Part shown: one piece after another, positions 6,141 through 13,333 of the stretch
How positions within the stretch are numbered: position 1 is the stretch's first letter
Layout: the number at the start of each line of letters is the position of its first letter
DNA from: an uncultured Clostridia bacterium
GTDB lineage: Bacteria > Bacillota > Clostridia > Oscillospirales > Oscillospiraceae
Direction of reading: 5' to 3'
NCBI GenBank assembly: GCA_946184215.1
Contig: CAMHER010000013.1
Coordinates: 1 to 17,645 of the forward strand
Length of the DNA: 17,645 nucleotides
Translations under genes and position numbers: made by a program
Notes under the pieces: generated by a model
Told to the model about the DNA's origin: nothing
Database searches by the model: none
The model's input: the letters and a program-made list of their open reading frames with translations, nothing else

Positions 6141-6876
6141 AGAACTGCTGCGCCGGGCCGAGGATCTTGCCCGCCGCTGCGAAAAGAGCGGCAGCGTGAC
6201 GCACACAAGCTTTTTAACGCCCGCCGAGCGCTGCGAGCTGGAAGGCTGGGCAAAGCACAACGCGCTCTGCCGCGTGCTGTTCCACGGCGGCGGGAAGGAA
6301 TGCGAGCGCTGCGCGGCCTTCTTCCTGCCCGACTGGCTGGAGGAAGAGAGCTTTGAACCCTCGGAATATCTCTGCGCGATCCGGCTGACGGCCTTTTTCG
6401 GCGCGCCGGGGCACCGGGACTATATGGGCGCGCTGCTGGGCATGGGCATCGGCCGCGAATGGCTGGGCGACATCCTGGTAAAGGATAATCTCGCCTATGT
6501 CTTCTGCCTGCCGAGCGTGCAGAAGCACCTCCTCTCGATCGACAAGGTCGGGCGCTGCACCGTCCGGGCCGAGGCGGTCGCCCTTGCCGACGTCCCGGCG
6601 CCCGAGCGGCAGATCAAGGAGAAGCGCTTTAGCGTCCAGAGCCCGCGTCTCGACGCCGTTGTGGGCGGGCTGTTCGATCTCAGCCGCAGCGAGAGCGCGC
6701 GGCAAATCGAAGCCGGAGGCGTGAGCGTCAACTACCGCGAGTGTCTCAAGACCGATCTCACCGTGCGCGAGGGCGACATGATTTCCCTGCGGGGCAAGGG
6801 CAAGGGCCGCATCGCCGCGATCGGAGGCACCTCCCGCAAGGGCAGGCTCTTCATCAGCGGAGAAGTGTTTGTATAG
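6127..6876 (+). CDS. ylmH: YlmH-family S4-domain RNA-binding protein (ribosome quality control)
   Basis: 249 residues, the usual YlmH length. The family signature HRDYMGALLGMGIGREWLGDI is at 97-116, and an S4 RNA-binding domain spans about 172-232 (RLDAVVGGLFDLSRSESARQI...VNYR). In Bacillus subtilis, YlmH binds 50S subunits with stalled peptidyl-tRNA and can support alanine tailing in ribosome-associated quality control. The gene usually sits in the ylm/divIVA cell-division cluster; here it instead overlaps the GTPase-NYN gene by 14 bases. The Shine-Dalgarno is poor (AAGG directly before ATG), which suggests translational coupling to the upstream gene. The operon probably ends at the terminator at 6953-6994. 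Confidence 0.93.
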   Translation: MEDYKELLRRAEDLARRCEKSGSVTHTSFLTPAERCELEGWAKHNALCRVLFHGGGKECERCAAFFLPDWLEEESFEPSEYLCAIRLTAFFGAPGHRDYMGALLGMGIGREWLGDILVKDNLAYVFCLPSVQKHLLSIDKVGRCTVRAEAVALADVPAPERQIKEKRFSVQSPRLDAVVGGLFDLSRSESARQIEAGGVSVNYRECLKTDLTVREGDMISLRGKGKGRIAAIGGTSRKGRLFISGEVFV

Positions 6877-6910
6877 CGCGTTTCTCAACAACAGATCCCG
6901 CGGGCGGGAC

Positions 6911-6938
6911 TTGCAACTTCCCCGAACGGGTGTATAAT
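6911..6938 (+). promoter_or_regulatory. Promoter upstream of the GPH transporter
   Basis: TTGCAA (6911-6916), a 16-base spacer and a perfect TATAAT (6933-6938). Transcription would start near 6945, only about 8 bases before the left arm of an intrinsic terminator. Confidence 0.7.
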
Positions 6939-6952
6939 AAAAGCATCAAAAC

Positions 6953-6994
6953 AGCAGGCGAATCTTTGTCTCGGCAAAGCCCGCCTGCTTTTTT
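6953..6994 (+). terminator. Intrinsic terminator inside the leader of the GPH transporter
   Basis: Outer stem AGCAGGCG (6953-6960) with CGCCTGCT (6982-6989), inner stem CTTTG/CAAAG, then a T-run to 6994. It can end transcripts from ylmH, but it also lies between the only visible promoter and the transporter start at 7015, so it must be passed for transporter expression. It is therefore a candidate attenuator or the end of a roughly 50-base RNA. Confidence 0.88.
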
Positions 6995-7014
6995 CAAATC
7001 GGAGGAGGAGAGAC

Positions 7015-8484
7015 ATGAACAGGAAACGCGAAGACAGCTTTCTTTCCCGCTGCGCCTACGGTGTGGCGGACATCTACGGCGGAGGCGCCTTTGTCATCAT
7101 CGGCACCTTCTTCACGGTCTTTCTCACCAAGGCGCTGGGCATGCCGCCGGCTCTGGCCGGCACGATCCCGCTGATCGGCAAGGTCTGGGACGCCGTGACC
7201 GACCCGGTCATGGGCAACATCACCGACCGCACACACTCCCGCTTCGGCGCCAAGCGCTTTTATATCCTGATCGGCGCCTTTGTCTCGGCCGTCACCTTTA
7301 TCCTGATGTGGGTGCCGCTGCCCCAGGCCTCGGTGGGGCTGAAGTACATCTTCTATGTGCTGATGTATATGCTCTTCTCCACCGGCTTTACGATCGTCAT
7401 GGTGCCCTACAACGCGCTTTTGCCCGACATGGTGGACGACTATACCCAGCGCGGCCGCTATACCGGCGTGCGCATGGCCTTCTCCGCCTTCGGCAACATC
7501 ATCGCGGGGCTGGGCTCCACGCTCATCATCACCGACAACACCGACTCTTCGCGCTATGTGCTTGCGGCCCTCATCTTCGGCGCGCTGTTTGGCCTTGCAA
7601 TCCTGCTGACCTTCTTCGGCACCTGGGAAAAGGAAAAGCCGGTCATCAAAATCAGCCTGCGCGAGAGCTTTGTCCAGTCCTTCACGGTGTATAAAAGCCG
7701 CTGCTTCCGCCTCTTTATCCTGATCTTCATCTTCGGCCAGGCAGCCACCGACTTTGTCACCGGCCTTGCCGTGTACTACATCGACGACGTGCTCAACGCC
7801 TACGGCGGCGGGCGCTTTACCTACCTCATGGGCGTCATCCTGATCTCCCAGTTCATCGGCATGCTGATCTTCAACCCCGTCATGGCAAAGACCGATAAGA
7901 AGATGCCGATCCTCATCGGCTTCCCGGTGCGCATCGCCGCGACGCTGGCCATGCTCGCCTTCTCCCACGAGGGCGCGCCCTTTGCCGTGATCCTGGGCCT
8001 GACCTTTATCATCGGGCTCGGCATGGCGGGCTCTTCGGTGACGATCTACGCGATCCTCGCGGACATGGCGGACGTGGACGAGCTGATCACCTCCCTCAAC
8101 CGGCCCGGCACCTGCTCCGGCATGGCGACCTTTATCCGCAAGATCTGCGCGGGCTTGTCGGTGAGCATCATCGGCCTTATGCTGGCCATGGTGGGCTATG
8201 ACGAGACGATCGCTGCCGCCGGCGCGCGCCAGGCCGCCGCAACCCAGGCGGGCATCGCCTATATCTACATCTTCGTGCCGGTGGCCCTGTGCCTCATTAC
8301 GATCTTCGTCACGGCCCGCTTCCCGCTGGATAAAAAGGCCTTCGCCGTCATTCGCCGCGAGATCGCCCGCCGAAAGGGCGAGGATGCAAGCGTGCCCACG
8401 GCCGAGGAGATCGCGATCTGCGAAAAGGTCACGGGCTACCGCTTCGATCAGCTGTGGAGGCGCGACAACGCGCTGAAAATGTAA
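7015..8484 (+). CDS. GPH-family (MelB-like) MFS sugar:cation symporter
   Basis: 489 residues with about 12 membrane segments. The GPH/MelB signature GKVWDAVTDPVMGNITDRTHSRFGAKR occupies roughly residues 55-81, including the helix II aspartates D59 and D63 that bind the coupling cation in MelB, and the loop motif DRTHSRFG. Members carry glycosides, pentosides or hexuronides with Na+ or H+; the substrate is not readable and no glycosidase is adjacent. A strong ribosome binding site (GGAGGAGGAG at 7001-7010) precedes ATG. It stands alone, between the terminator-containing leader and a strong bidirectional terminator. The C-terminal cytosolic tail of about 40 residues is normal for the family. 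Confidence 0.92.
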   Translation: MNRKREDSFLSRCAYGVADIYGGGAFVIIGTFFTVFLTKALGMPPALAGTIPLIGKVWDAVTDPVMGNITDRTHSRFGAKRFYILIGAFVSAVTFILMWVPLPQASVGLKYIFYVLMYMLFSTGFTIVMVPYNALLPDMVDDYTQRGRYTGVRMAFSAFGNIIAGLGSTLIITDNTDSSRYVLAALIFGALFGLAILLTFFGTWEKEKPVIKISLRESFVQSFTVYKSRCFRLFILIFIFGQAATDFVTGLAVYYIDDVLNAYGGGRFTYLMGVILISQFIGMLIFNPVMAKTDKKMPILIGFPVRIAATLAMLAFSHEGAPFAVILGLTFIIGLGMAGSSVTIYAILADMADVDELITSLNRPGTCSGMATFIRKICAGLSVSIIGLMLAMVGYDETIAAAGARQAAATQAGIAYIYIFVPVALCLITIFVTARFPLDKKAFAVIRREIARRKGEDASVPTAEEIAICEKVTGYRFDQLWRRDNALKM

Positions 8485-8494
8485 AAAAGAAACA

Positions 8495-8533
8495 GCAAAA
8501 GCTCCCGCTGCCACAGGCAGCGGGAGCTTTTGC
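8495..8533. terminator. Bidirectional terminator between GPH transporter and aconitase X
   Basis: A perfect 18-bp stem (8495-8512 with 8516-8533) and a 3-base loop. On the minus strand it is followed by TGTTTCTTTTTT, a good terminator tail for the aconitase-X unit; on the plus strand the T-run is within the arm. Confidence 0.92.
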
Positions 8534-8543
8534 ATAAAGCGGC

Positions 8544-8984
8544 TTATTCGACTTCGACCACGCCGTCTTCCCTGACGGTGACGGTCATGCCGGTCTTGAC
8601 ATAAGCGAGGAACTCCTCGCCTAAGCCGTCGACGACGGGCATCTTCGCCTCGGTCCACACGTCGCCCAGGATCGCGCCGGACGCCGCCAGCGAGTCGATC
8701 GGCAGTGAGAAGAGCATGCAGGCGGGCTGCTTGCCCATGGAGCAGGCGGTGTAGAGAACCATGCCGCCGGTGGTCGAGCCGATCGTCATCGGCAGGCACA
8801 GCGCCTTGCCCAGCATCGGCTTTTTATAGATGTCGGGGTTGTTCTGATCACCGCACTTTACCTGCTTGTCGCCGAACATCAGCGCCATCTGATAGCTCGC
8901 GAGCGTGTTGAAGCCGCCCCTGGAGACCAGCGCTTCGGCCGTGCAGGTGCCGGGAACGATCACGCGGCCCTTGAACTGTTTCAT
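8544..8984 (-). CDS. Aconitase X swivel-domain subunit (small subunit, DUF126)
   Basis: 146 residues, the separate small subunit of a two-part aconitase X. It carries the swivel-domain loop TIGSTTGGMVLYTA with the serine expected at the active site (S70 or a neighbour). Aconitase X enzymes are Fe-S dehydratases; characterised members act on cis-3-hydroxy-L-proline (bacteria) or mevalonate 5-phosphate (archaea), so the substrate is open here. ATG at 8984 overlaps the stop of the large-subunit gene by 4 bases (ATGA), with GGAGG upstream. The open frame extends further upstream, but that part only overlaps the large-subunit gene in another frame. Confidence 0.9.
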   Translation of the reverse strand: MKQFKGRVIVPGTCTAEALVSRGGFNTLASYQMALMFGDKQVKCGDQNNPDIYKKPMLGKALCLPMTIGSTTGGMVLYTACSMGKQPACMLFSLPIDSLAASGAILGDVWTEAKMPVVDGLGEEFLAYVKTGMTVTVREDGVVEVE

Positions 8985-10261
8985 TTCGCCGCCTCCTTTG
9001 TGGTAATGATCGAAAGGATCTCCGCCTCGGTGTAATAGCGCGCGCTGGTATAGGTGCGCAGCTTGTTCGAGCAGGTGATGACCGCCTTCTTCTTGCACAG
9101 GGGGTTGTTCATGTACATCAGCGGGCAGATATAGCTGAGGATGACGCCGTAGGTGCGCAGCTTGGAGGCATAAACGGTCTTTTCAAATTCCTTGAGCACG
9201 GGCGTCGAGGCGGTAAACACCGTCGGTACCGTGACCTGGGGCAGACTCTTGGCGCGCAGGGCGGCTTCGATCCTGTCCGTCCAGTCGATGAGCTGCTGCA
9301 TCGTCAGATGCGGGCAGCCGACGAAGCACAGCTGCGGCTTTGCCTCCGGGTCCTTCCACACCACGGGATAGCTGCGTTTGACGCGCTCAAGCTCGGCGTC
9401 GTCGATCACATAGACCTGGGCGCCCTCGCGGATCAGCGCCTCTCCCTGTTCTTTCGCCTCCGGCGTCAGGTTTTCGATGTGATACAGACCCACCGCGCCG
9501 TTCGAGGCCGTCGCCGCGCCGAAGTCCTTGAGGTAGGCGCAGGCGGCCTTATCGAGCTCGGTCCCCAGCCACTTGTCCAGCCCCTTGACGTAGGGCACCT
9601 CCTCCATGACCTTCATGCCGATGGCCGAGCCGAGCAGCTGCGCCTCCGGCCTGTGCTTGCACCTGAGCTCCACGACCCAGCTGGCCTTGCGGCCCTCGTC
9701 GGTCAAAAGGCCGAATTCCGGCACGAAGCCGGCGATCGAGCCCATCAGCTCGATGATGCCGGAGTTGCGGTTGCACCTGGCGCCGAGCACGCTGTTGGCG
9801 TACACGACGGCCGAGCTCTCCGCCCAGGAGAGCACGTCGCCCTTTTCGGGTTTGTTGCCGACCTCGTCGAGATAGCAGGTGCAGGTATAGTCGTCGTCGG
9901 ACGTGATGCCCAGCCTGCGCAGCTGCTCCTCATAGGGCTTCTGGTCGGTGTACATGATCTTTTTGAATACAAGATCCTCCAGCAGCGAGGAGGGCACGTT
10001 GGGGTCGAGCGGCTTGGGGTCGGCCGTGAACTTCTGGCCGCTGACGAGCCCGGCGTCAAGCAGCTGGTCATAGAGCGCGTAGACCGGCTTGATCGCCTTG
10101 AGACCGAAGGAGATGACCGTGTGGCCGTATTTGCTCGTCACCGGCACCATGCGCTCGGCGCCGAAGGCGTCGCCGTACATCACAAGCGTCTTGACGACCT
10201 TGGCCATGGTCTCGCCCTTCGCGCCGTCGAGCAGCGCCTGCTGCTCCGGGGTCAGGATCAT
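8981..10261 (-). CDS. Aconitase X catalytic subunit (large subunit, DUF521)
   Basis: 426 residues from ATG at 10261. The family shows in MILTPEQQALLDGAKG at the N-terminus, the Tyr/Cys block DDDYTCTCYLDE (C127, C129), YANSVLGARCNRNSG (C163) and LCFVGCPHLT (C312, C316), the last two holding likely Fe-S ligands. With the small subunit it should form a dehydratase of the hydroxyproline or mevalonate-phosphate dehydratase family. I chose ATG 10261 over the in-frame GTG at 10270 because AGGGAG lies 8 bases before the ATG but would abut the GTG. The gene has its own promoter at 10329-10357, so it is regulated apart from the kor operon upstream, although both face the same way. Several extra cysteines near the C-terminus (379, 389, 397) are noteworthy. 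Confidence 0.92.
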   Translation of the reverse strand: MILTPEQQALLDGAKGETMAKVVKTLVMYGDAFGAERMVPVTSKYGHTVISFGLKAIKPVYALYDQLLDAGLVSGQKFTADPKPLDPNVPSSLLEDLVFKKIMYTDQKPYEEQLRRLGITSDDDYTCTCYLDEVGNKPEKGDVLSWAESSAVVYANSVLGARCNRNSGIIELMGSIAGFVPEFGLLTDEGRKASWVVELRCKHRPEAQLLGSAIGMKVMEEVPYVKGLDKWLGTELDKAACAYLKDFGAATASNGAVGLYHIENLTPEAKEQGEALIREGAQVYVIDDAELERVKRSYPVVWKDPEAKPQLCFVGCPHLTMQQLIDWTDRIEAALRAKSLPQVTVPTVFTASTPVLKEFEKTVYASKLRTYGVILSYICPLMYMNNPLCKKKAVITCSNKLRTYTSARYYTEAEILSIITTKEAAK

Positions 10262-10296
10262 AACTATCACTCCCTGATATCAAATTTTTCCTGTTT

Positions 10297-10313
10297 TGGC
10301 GCATTTTACGCCA
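10297..10313. promoter_or_regulatory. 17-bp inverted repeat in the aconitase-X leader (candidate operator)
   Basis: TGGCG-CATTTTA-CGCCA, with perfect 5-bp arms, lies about 10-25 bases downstream of the predicted transcription start. It could be a repressor site or a small mRNA hairpin. No regulator gene is adjacent, so the binding partner is unknown. Confidence 0.45.
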
Positions 10314-10328
10314 CTTTTACCTGCTAAT

Positions 10329-10357
10329 ATTCTATCATTCTGCTGCGGGAAAGTCAA
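10329..10357 (-). promoter_or_regulatory. Promoter of the aconitase-X operon
   Basis: Minus-strand TTGACT (10357-10352), a 17-base spacer and TAGAAT (10334-10329). The start of transcription would be near 10322, leaving a 5' leader of about 60 bases before ATG. Confidence 0.8.
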
Positions 10358-10380
10358 CCGACGCCAATGCTGAAAAGACC

Positions 10381-10415
10381 TTGCCCCTCTCTCCCGATCC
10401 GGAAGAGAGGGGCAA
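10381..10415 (-). terminator. Terminator of the kor operon
   Basis: An 11-bp stem (10381-10391 with 10405-10415) just after the korC stop, followed on the minus strand by GGTCTTTTC. The stem is strong and the T-run short. It separates the kor operon from the aconitase-X promoter. Confidence 0.75.
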
Positions 10416-10425
10416 CAGTTTTGCA

Positions 10426-10998
10426 TCAGTTTTCCCGCTCGACAAGGTATCTGTCCCGCAGCTCGGAGCCGATCAGGGCTTTGCCGGCCGAAAGCGCGCG
10501 GAAATTTAAGTCCTCCGTGCCCGCGGGGATGTGGCGGGAAACGGCCTCGCGCAGGGTCTCCTCGTCAAACAGACCGAACAGCTCGTTGATCGCGCCGACG
10601 GCGACGATGTTGGCCGTAATGGTCTTGCCCACGGTTTCCCGCGCGCAGCGCAGGATCGGGACGGATACGACGCGCTCGCTGTCGAGAAAGGCCGGGGCGG
10701 ACAGACTCTCGTCGATCATGACGACGCCGTCCTCCGCCAGCTCCGGCGCGTATTTATCCAGCGCGTTTTGGGTAAGGGCAAGCAGAAAATCGTTCTGCTG
10801 CACCTTGGAGAACCAGATCGTGTCGCGGCTGATGATGCACTCGGCCTTGCTCGAGCCGCCGCGCGCCTCCGGCCCGTAGGCCTGGGACTGGACGGCGTGC
10901 AGGCCTTTTACGACCGCAGCCTCGGCAAAGATCACGCTGGCCAGGATCACGCCCTGCCCGCCGGAGCCGGTGAAGCGCATTTCAAACCTGTTTTTCAT
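10426..10998 (-). CDS. korC: 2-oxoacid:ferredoxin oxidoreductase, gamma subunit
   Basis: 190 residues forming the gamma domain of the 2-oxoacid:acceptor oxidoreductase family. The N-terminal GSGGQGVILA (11-20) is the family signature, followed by the conserved block SQAYGPEARGGSSKAE. It joins the alpha, beta and ferredoxin-like subunits in a cytosolic complex that decarboxylates a 2-oxoacid to its acyl-CoA and reduces ferredoxin. ATG shares one base with the stop of the beta gene (TAATG), with AGGAGG 13 bases upstream, so the two are translationally coupled. It is the last gene of the operon and is followed by a terminator. Confidence 0.93.
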   Translation of the reverse strand: MKNRFEMRFTGSGGQGVILASVIFAEAAVVKGLHAVQSQAYGPEARGGSSKAECIISRDTIWFSKVQQNDFLLALTQNALDKYAPELAEDGVVMIDESLSAPAFLDSERVVSVPILRCARETVGKTITANIVAVGAINELFGLFDEETLREAVSRHIPAGTEDLNFRALSAGKALIGSELRDRYLVEREN

Positions 10999-11852
10999 TA
11001 CCTGGCGCCTCCTTTGTTGCCGCCCCGGGCGCGCTCGATGACCTTGGCATACTCCTCGGTGTACTCGGGATAGTCGTTGTACGAGAGGATGCCGATGAGC
11101 TTCTTGTCGGCACGCTCGGCCTCGGGCATGTGATAATACCGCGCCGTGGGGATCAGATGGTCGCGCTGCCAGCGGAGCATCTCCACGGCGTCGCCCTTCT
11201 TGTTCTTGCGGCCGTAGTAGGTCGGGCAGATCGAATACACGTCGACCAGCGAAAAGCCCTTGTGCAGGATGGCTTCCTTGATGATGTCGATGGTCTCGCG
11301 CACGTGGTAAATGTCGCCGCGCGCGGCAAAGGAAGCGCCGGCGCCGGTGGCGAGGTTGGCGATGTCAAAGGGACGGTCCACGTTGCCGTAAGGGGCGGTG
11401 GTGGCCCTGTCGCCGTTGGGCGTGGTGGGGGAATACTGCCCACCGGTCATGCCGTAAATATCGTTGTTGAAGGCGATGACCGTCAGCCCCAGATTGCGGC
11501 GCGCCGCGTGGATCAGATGGTTGCCGCCGATGGCCGAGCAGTCGCCGTCGCCGGTCAGGACGATGACGTTCAGCTTGGGATTGGCCAGCTTGATGCCGGT
11601 GGCAAAGGCGATGGCGCGGCCGTGGGTCGTGTGGATCGAGTTGAAGTCCAGATAGCCCGCCGCCCGGGATGAGCAGCCGATGCCGGAAACAATGACCACG
11701 TTTTCGCGGTTCAGGCTGACCTCCGGGTCGTCGATCAGCTCTTCGATCGCCACGGCCACGTCCCGCATGATCGTGCCGTTGCCGCAGCCGGGGCACCAGA
11801 TGTGGGGCAGATGGTCGATACGCATAAACAGATGGACAAGATCACTGGGCAT
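10998..11852 (-). CDS. korB: 2-oxoacid:ferredoxin oxidoreductase, beta subunit (TPP-binding)
   Basis: 284 residues. The thiamine diphosphate motif starts at GDGD (101-104) and ends at NND (129-131), the usual spacing. Cysteines C20, C23 (CPGCGNG), C60 (GIGCSS) and C209 (SICPTYYGR) are placed like the [4Fe-4S] ligands of PFOR/KOR beta subunits. It catalyses the decarboxylation step with the alpha subunit. ATG at 11852 has GGAGG 9 bases upstream and overlaps the alpha-subunit gene by 11 bases. The substrate (2-oxoglutarate, a branched-chain 2-oxoacid or another) is not fixed by these motifs, so the kor name is a family-level label. Confidence 0.93.
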   Translation of the reverse strand: MPSDLVHLFMRIDHLPHIWCPGCGNGTIMRDVAVAIEELIDDPEVSLNRENVVIVSGIGCSSRAAGYLDFNSIHTTHGRAIAFATGIKLANPKLNVIVLTGDGDCSAIGGNHLIHAARRNLGLTVIAFNNDIYGMTGGQYSPTTPNGDRATTAPYGNVDRPFDIANLATGAGASFAARGDIYHVRETIDIIKEAILHKGFSLVDVYSICPTYYGRKNKKGDAVEMLRWQRDHLIPTARYYHMPEAERADKKLIGILSYNDYPEYTEEYAKVIERARGGNKGGAR

Positions 11853-12993
11853 GGGTCATGTCCTCCTTTCCCTCGAACGTCGCGACGATCTCGTCGGGCG
11901 TGATGACGGTGCCGTCGATACGGCCAAGAAAATCCACACGCTGCGTGTCCGTCGCGGCGCGCTGGACCTGCAGCAGCATCTGGCCGTGGTTGTGCTCAAC
12001 GACGATCAGCCGTTTGACCTGCGCGCATTTCTCCCGCAGCTGCTTTTCCGGGAAGGGCCACACGGTGACGGGCCGGAACAGGCCCACCTTCTCGCCGCGC
12101 GCTCTGAGCGCTTCGATGGCATCCATGGCCGCGCGCTTCGTACCGCCGAAGCAGACGATGGCGGTCTCGGCGTCGTCCAGCAGATATTCCTCCGTGCGGA
12201 TGATATCGTCGGCGTTCTTCTCAATCTTGTCCAGCAGACGCTTGATTCCCGCCCCGGCGACGGCGTTGTCGTTCGTCGGGAAGCCGGAGATATCGTGGGC
12301 CAGGCCCGTGATATTATAGCGCTCGCCGCGGCCGAAGGGCTTCATGGCCGGAACGTACTGCCCCTCCGGGACATAATAGCACTGCTTGTTCGCGCCGTCG
12401 TGGAAGGACATTTTGCGGGAATTGATGATCAGCTCGTTGGGATTCGGCAGCGTGACGCCCTCGCGCATGTGGCCCACGATCTCATCCATCAGCAGGATAA
12501 CGGGCGTGCGGTATTTCTCGGACAGATTGAAGGCGCGCACGGTCAGCCGGTAGGCCTCCAGCACGGAGGAGGGCGAGAGCGCGATCACCGGGTGGTCGCC
12601 GTGGGTGCCCCAGCGCGCCTGCATATAGTCGCCCTGGGAGGGGCTGGTCGCGAGCCCCGTCGAGGGACCGGCGCGCTGGACGTCCACGATCACGCAGGGG
12701 ATCTCGGCCATCGCGCCGTAGCCGATGTTTTCCTGCATCAGCGAAAAGCCCGGGCCGGAGGTGGCCGTGAAGGATTTTACACCCGCGGCCGAGGCGCCCA
12801 GCACCGCGGCAACGGAGGCCAGCTCGTCCTCCATCTGGATGAAGGTGCCGCCTACCTGGGGCAGGCGCAGCGCGCTCTGCTCGGCGATCTCGGTGGAGGG
12901 GGTGATGGGATAGCCGGCAAAGAAACGCGCGCCTGCGGCGATCGCGCCCTCGACGACGGCTTCGTTGCCCTGCATCAGAACAGCTTTCGACAT
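11842..12993 (-). CDS. korA: 2-oxoacid:ferredoxin oxidoreductase, alpha subunit
   Basis: 383 residues. The conserved segments are GYPITPSTEIAE (27-38), the TPP-activating glutamate block QMEDELASVAAVLGAS, TSGPGFSLMQENIGYG and DEIVGHMRE. These match the KorA/VorB type of alpha subunit, in which gamma is a separate protein. The sequence near the substrate (ARWGTHGD) resembles 2-oxoglutarate-type enzymes, but isobutyrate or other branched-chain types are close relatives and cannot be excluded. ATG at 12993 follows GGAGGGAAGGAA, and the ferredoxin-subunit stop lies 12 bases upstream. The order delta-alpha-beta-gamma with overlaps indicates one operon and a stoichiometric complex. In an anaerobe it may run oxidatively (amino-acid fermentation) or reductively. 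Confidence 0.93.
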   Translation of the reverse strand: MSKAVLMQGNEAVVEGAIAAGARFFAGYPITPSTEIAEQSALRLPQVGGTFIQMEDELASVAAVLGASAAGVKSFTATSGPGFSLMQENIGYGAMAEIPCVIVDVQRAGPSTGLATSPSQGDYMQARWGTHGDHPVIALSPSSVLEAYRLTVRAFNLSEKYRTPVILLMDEIVGHMREGVTLPNPNELIINSRKMSFHDGANKQCYYVPEGQYVPAMKPFGRGERYNITGLAHDISGFPTNDNAVAGAGIKRLLDKIEKNADDIIRTEEYLLDDAETAIVCFGGTKRAAMDAIEALRARGEKVGLFRPVTVWPFPEKQLREKCAQVKRLIVVEHNHGQMLLQVQRAATDTQRVDFLGRIDGTVITPDEIVATFEGKEDMTHAQ

Positions 12994-13005
12994 TTCCTTC
13001 CCTCC

Positions 13006-13206
13006 TTATTCTTCCAGATTGACCAGATAAACGGCATAGTCCGGGCAGCGCATCTCGCAGCTGCCGCACAGAACGCAGCGGTTGTCCTCCTTGAGACGCA
13101 CCTTGCCGCCGACGATCTCCAAGGCCTCGGCAGGACAAAAGGCCGCGCAGATGCCGCAGCCCTTACACCACTTGCTCTCTATCACAAGTCTTTTTCTTCC
13201 GCCCAT
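13006..13206 (-). CDS. korD: 2[4Fe-4S] ferredoxin-like subunit of the 2-oxoacid oxidoreductase
   Basis: 66 residues with two complete CxxCxxCxxxCP motifs: C14, C17, C20, C24 and C44, C47, C50, C54. Each set binds one [4Fe-4S] cluster, passing electrons from the catalytic subunits to free ferredoxin. ATG at 13206 was chosen because AAAAGGAG lies about 10 bases upstream; the frame stays open further upstream, but only into promoter and terminator sequence. First gene of the korDABC-type operon, 12 bases before korA. Confidence 0.93.
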   Translation of the reverse strand: MGGRKRLVIESKWCKGCGICAAFCPAEALEIVGGKVRLKEDNRCVLCGSCEMRCPDYAVYLVNLEE

Positions 13207-13227
13207 AAAAAACGGTCTCCTTTTCTG

Positions 13228-13258
13228 CTTATAATGAACAGACACCTTTAGTGAACAA
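13228..13258 (-). promoter_or_regulatory. Probable promoter of the kor operon, with TGTTCA direct repeat
   Basis: A -10 like TATAAG (13233-13228) and a weak -35, either TTGTTC (13258-13253, 19-base spacer) or TGTTCA (18-base). The hexamer TGTTCA occurs twice on the minus strand, at 13257-13252 and 13240-13235, 17 bases apart, one overlapping the -35 and one in the spacer. That spacing could suit a regulator, but the promoter elements themselves are poor. Confidence 0.45.
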
Positions 13259-13281
13259 CATTTTTCCAAAAAATGCAATGC

Positions 13282-13330
13282 CTTTCGTGAAAAACCCGGT
13301 GAAATCTTTTCACCGGGTTTTTCACGAAAG
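13282..13330. terminator. 23-bp perfect hairpin terminator after the DUF2461 gene
   Basis: Arms 13282-13304 and 13308-13330 are perfect complements with a 3-base loop. The core, A-run, CCCGGTG, CACCGGG, T-run, makes it usable in both directions. It ends the DUF2461 transcript 4 bases after its stop and insulates the kor promoter. Confidence 0.92.
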
Positions 13331-13333
13331 AAA

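Noticed and set aside
6994..8799. 601-residue open frame on the minus strand
   Set aside because: Antisense to the GPH transporter and crossing the bidirectional terminator; the translation is low-complexity and charged, as expected of a shadow frame.
10262..10270. GTG start for the aconitase-X large subunit
   Set aside because: The AGGGAG site would abut this codon; ATG 10261 has the normal 8-base spacing.
11680..13251. 523-residue open frame on the plus strand
   Set aside because: Antisense to korA, korB and korD, which have clear cofactor motifs; no ribosome binding site.
13282..13330. Long perfect palindrome as a mobile-element end
   Set aside because: A-run and T-run in the arms and its place directly after a stop codon mark it as an ordinary bidirectional terminator, like those at 581 and 8495.
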